Positions 62,937 to 64,000 of a DNA stretch of 64,000 nt are shown here, one piece after another (position 1 is the first letter of the stretch; every line of letters starts with the position of its first letter). Below the pieces are notes generated by a model. It did not search any database and was not told the origin of the DNA. It saw only the letters and a list, made by a program, of their open reading frames with translations. A program made the translations under genes and the position numbers. The stretch comes from Hoyosella levis. GTDB lineage: Bacteria > Actinomycetota > Actinomycetes > Mycobacteriales > Mycobacteriaceae. The stretch covers positions 225,032 through 289,031 of the forward strand of contig NZ_BQYM01000004.1 in the NCBI RefSeq assembly GCF_026008515.1, in the 5' to 3' direction.

Positions 62937-63776
62937 CTACCGGATCGTGTCGATCCACTGGGCGATGCGCTCGACGGTGGGTGCTGGCTCGCGGATCCAA
63001 CCGTTGTGCCCCTGCGGCCTCGCGTTGTACCAGTGCTCCATGCGGGAGGACCGGAGCTTGTTCACGAGGTTGTTCACCGACGTCGATGGAGCGATATCGT
63101 CGCGAGCCACAGTGATGGCGAGGACATCAAGCTCCGCCTCCTCGAGCGCTTGCTCGTAGTCGATATCAGCATTGGCAGGTGAGATCCGGCCCGTGCGCGC
63201 GAAGCGGGACCAGTCCTTGATCAGTACGCGGGACTGACGTCCGAATCCTGCGACGTTGACGCGGTCCCCCGGCCAGTAGCCGGCGATCCCGGCGGTCAGC
63301 GACATCATGTGGCCACCAACGAGCGGGCCGAGCGCTTTCATCCCGGGGAAGCCCTTGTAGTAGGGGGATCCAGCTCCGACGAGGACGATCCCCCCAATCG
63401 CATGCGGGGCGCGGGCACCGACGAGGCAACTGACTTGTCCGCCGAGGGAATGGCCTAGCAGGAAAGGCGTCGCTTCAGGCGCATGCTCGTGCAGGACCTC
63501 GAGCGCGCTGGGGACGTCGACGGTGACGAGATCGTGGTAGCCGTACTCGCTGTCGGAGGAGGGGCTGGGATCGCTGGCGCCCTGGCCGCGCAGTTCGGTG
63601 ATCGCTGCGGGGAAGCCATGCCTATTGAGCTCCTCGGCCAGCGGATCGTAGTAGCCGGCGGGAAGACCGAGCCCGGGGACGATGAGAAAGCTCGTTCCCG
63701 TGACAGGCGTTCCCTCGGCGAATACACGGACCGGGGTGACGGTGCTGTCGGGCATCTGTATGGGAACAGTGATCAT
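62937..63776 (-). CDS. Alpha/beta hydrolase
   Basis: A 279-residue alpha/beta hydrolase. FLIVPGLGLPAGYYDPLAE replaces the usual HGxxx oxyanion motif, the nucleophile elbow is LLGHSLGGQVSCL and VARDDIAPS supplies the acid. The C-terminal histidine lies in PQGHNGWIREP. Substrate unknown, probably an ester or lipid. ATG 63776 has GGAGG upstream; the longer open frame enters the GC-only spacer and rRNA terminator and is not real. Confidence 0.85.
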   Translation of the reverse strand: MITVPIQMPDSTVTPVRVFAEGTPVTGTSFLIVPGLGLPAGYYDPLAEELNRHGFPAAITELRGQGASDPSPSSDSEYGYHDLVTVDVPSALEVLHEHAPEATPFLLGHSLGGQVSCLVGARAPHAIGGIVLVGAGSPYYKGFPGMKALGPLVGGHMMSLTAGIAGYWPGDRVNVAGFGRQSRVLIKDWSRFARTGRISPANADIDYEQALEEAELDVLAITVARDDIAPSTSVNNLVNKLRSSRMEHWYNARPQGHNGWIREPAPTVERIAQWIDTIR

Positions 63777-63815
63777 GGCTAACCTCCAGCGTCGTTGGTG
63801 ACCACTGTAGGCGGT

Positions 63816-63877
63816 GGGCCCGCCCGCCCGGGCGCGCGGGGCGGGCGGCCCCGGCCGGGCGCCGCGGCGGCCGGGGG
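63816..63877. other. 62-bp uninterrupted G/C tract
   Basis: Every base from 63816 to 63877 is G or C, with many overlapping short palindromes (for example GGCCGGGCGCC). It sits between the hydrolase promoter region and the rRNA terminator and holds no gene. Confidence 0.7.
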
Positions 63878-63891
63878 TGGATACGGAAACA

Positions 63892-63933
63892 GCAGGAGGG
63901 GCGGGGGGCCCTTGGGCTCCCCGCCCCTCCTGC
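63892..63933 (-). terminator. rRNA operon terminator
   Basis: A perfect 15-bp stem GCAGGAGGGGCGGGG / CCCCGCCCCTCCTGC with a 12-nt loop that can itself pair, followed on the minus strand by TGTTTCC. It lies 16 bp beyond the 3' end of the 5S rRNA. Confidence 0.88.
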
Positions 63934-63948
63934 GTGTTCACATGTGTT

Positions 63949-64000
63949 TGCCCGGCGGTGTCCTACTCTCCCGCACCCTGTCGGGTGCAGTACCATCGGC
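63949..64000 (-). rRNA. rrf: 5S ribosomal RNA, 3' part (runs off the window)
   Basis: The last 52 bases, read on the minus strand, start GCCGATGGTACTGCACCC and end GGACACCGCCGGGCA. This is the 3' half of bacterial 5S rRNA, with the conserved hairpin arm and the closing strand of helix I. The remaining 5S sequence, and presumably 23S and 16S, lie to the right of the window. Confidence 0.92.

Noticed and set aside
63907..63918. Possible tRNA or second small RNA in the rRNA spacer
   Set aside because: The only structure is the terminator stem; no cloverleaf or anticodon arm can be drawn.

Overview
The window is GC-rich chromosomal DNA from an actinobacterium, most likely a mycolic-acid bacterium of the order Mycobacteriales (Corynebacteriales). 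Evidence for this includes genes for mycothiol synthesis (mshA), the SenX3-RegX3 phosphate two-component system, RamB with isocitrate lyase, a heparin-binding-hemagglutinin-like protein, and the 33-residue ribosomal protein bS22. From memory of the H37Rv map, the order of many genes follows Mycobacterium tuberculosis Rv0457 to Rv0514. The genus cannot be assigned from this sequence alone. Nearly all of the window is densely coding. No insertion sequence, prophage, CRISPR array or tRNA was seen. The right edge runs into the 3' end of a 5S rRNA gene on the minus strand.

Layout. 1-4082: trehalose synthesis (otsA, then an OtsB-GH15 fusion). 4094-5182: a LacI-type regulator. 5301-8070: zinc ABC importer znuACB. 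8099-10405: 5-oxoprolinase pxpABC. 10373-16817 (minus): tetrapyrrole operon hemA-hemC-cobA/hemD-hemB plus three small membrane proteins. 17096-25331: glutaredoxin-like protein, HAD phosphatase, acyltransferase, epimerase, bS22, a small helix-turn-helix protein, proC, a TIM-barrel protein, an Ppx/GppA phosphatase and a cysteine-rich protein. 25357-32006 (minus): regX3, senX3, gpm, an acyl-CoA ligase, a YbjN-type protein and mshA. 32059-43763: hydrolases, SDR, murB, DUF2505, DUF2993, deoC, purU, a MerR regulator, DUF2516, an HbhA-like protein, an XRE regulator and DUF445. 44132-50702: a MetE-like protein, hydroxybutyryl-CoA dehydrogenase, isocitrate lyase and divergent ramB. 50703-56087: a stand-alone 44-codon gene and the urea importer urtABCDE. 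56163-63776: SDR, a carboxymuconolactone-decarboxylase-like protein, lpd, amidase, S9 peptidase and a hydrolase. 63892-64000: rRNA operon terminator and partial 5S.

How the genes work together. Several blocks are translationally coupled operons with 4-8 bp overlaps (otsA-otsB, znuA-znuC-znuB, pxpB-pxpC, the hem block, ppx-TIM barrel, senX3-regX3, urtB-C-D-E, SDR-CMD). Acetate and fatty-acid carbon use is represented by aceA, fadB2, ramB and lpd. The znu, urt and pxp blocks import zinc and urea and recover glutamate from oxoproline.

Most notable observations: a 44-residue acidic amphipathic peptide gene with its own Shine-Dalgarno sequence and terminator, reminiscent of corynebacterial PorA/PorH channel peptides; a MetE homologue that has lost three of the four zinc ligands; a MerR-type promoter with a 19-bp spacer filled by a dyad; many leaderless start sites, including a divergent pair whose -10 elements overlap; and a strongly palindromic non-coding patch beyond metE. 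All functional statements rest on reading the sequence and on family knowledge; no database search was run.
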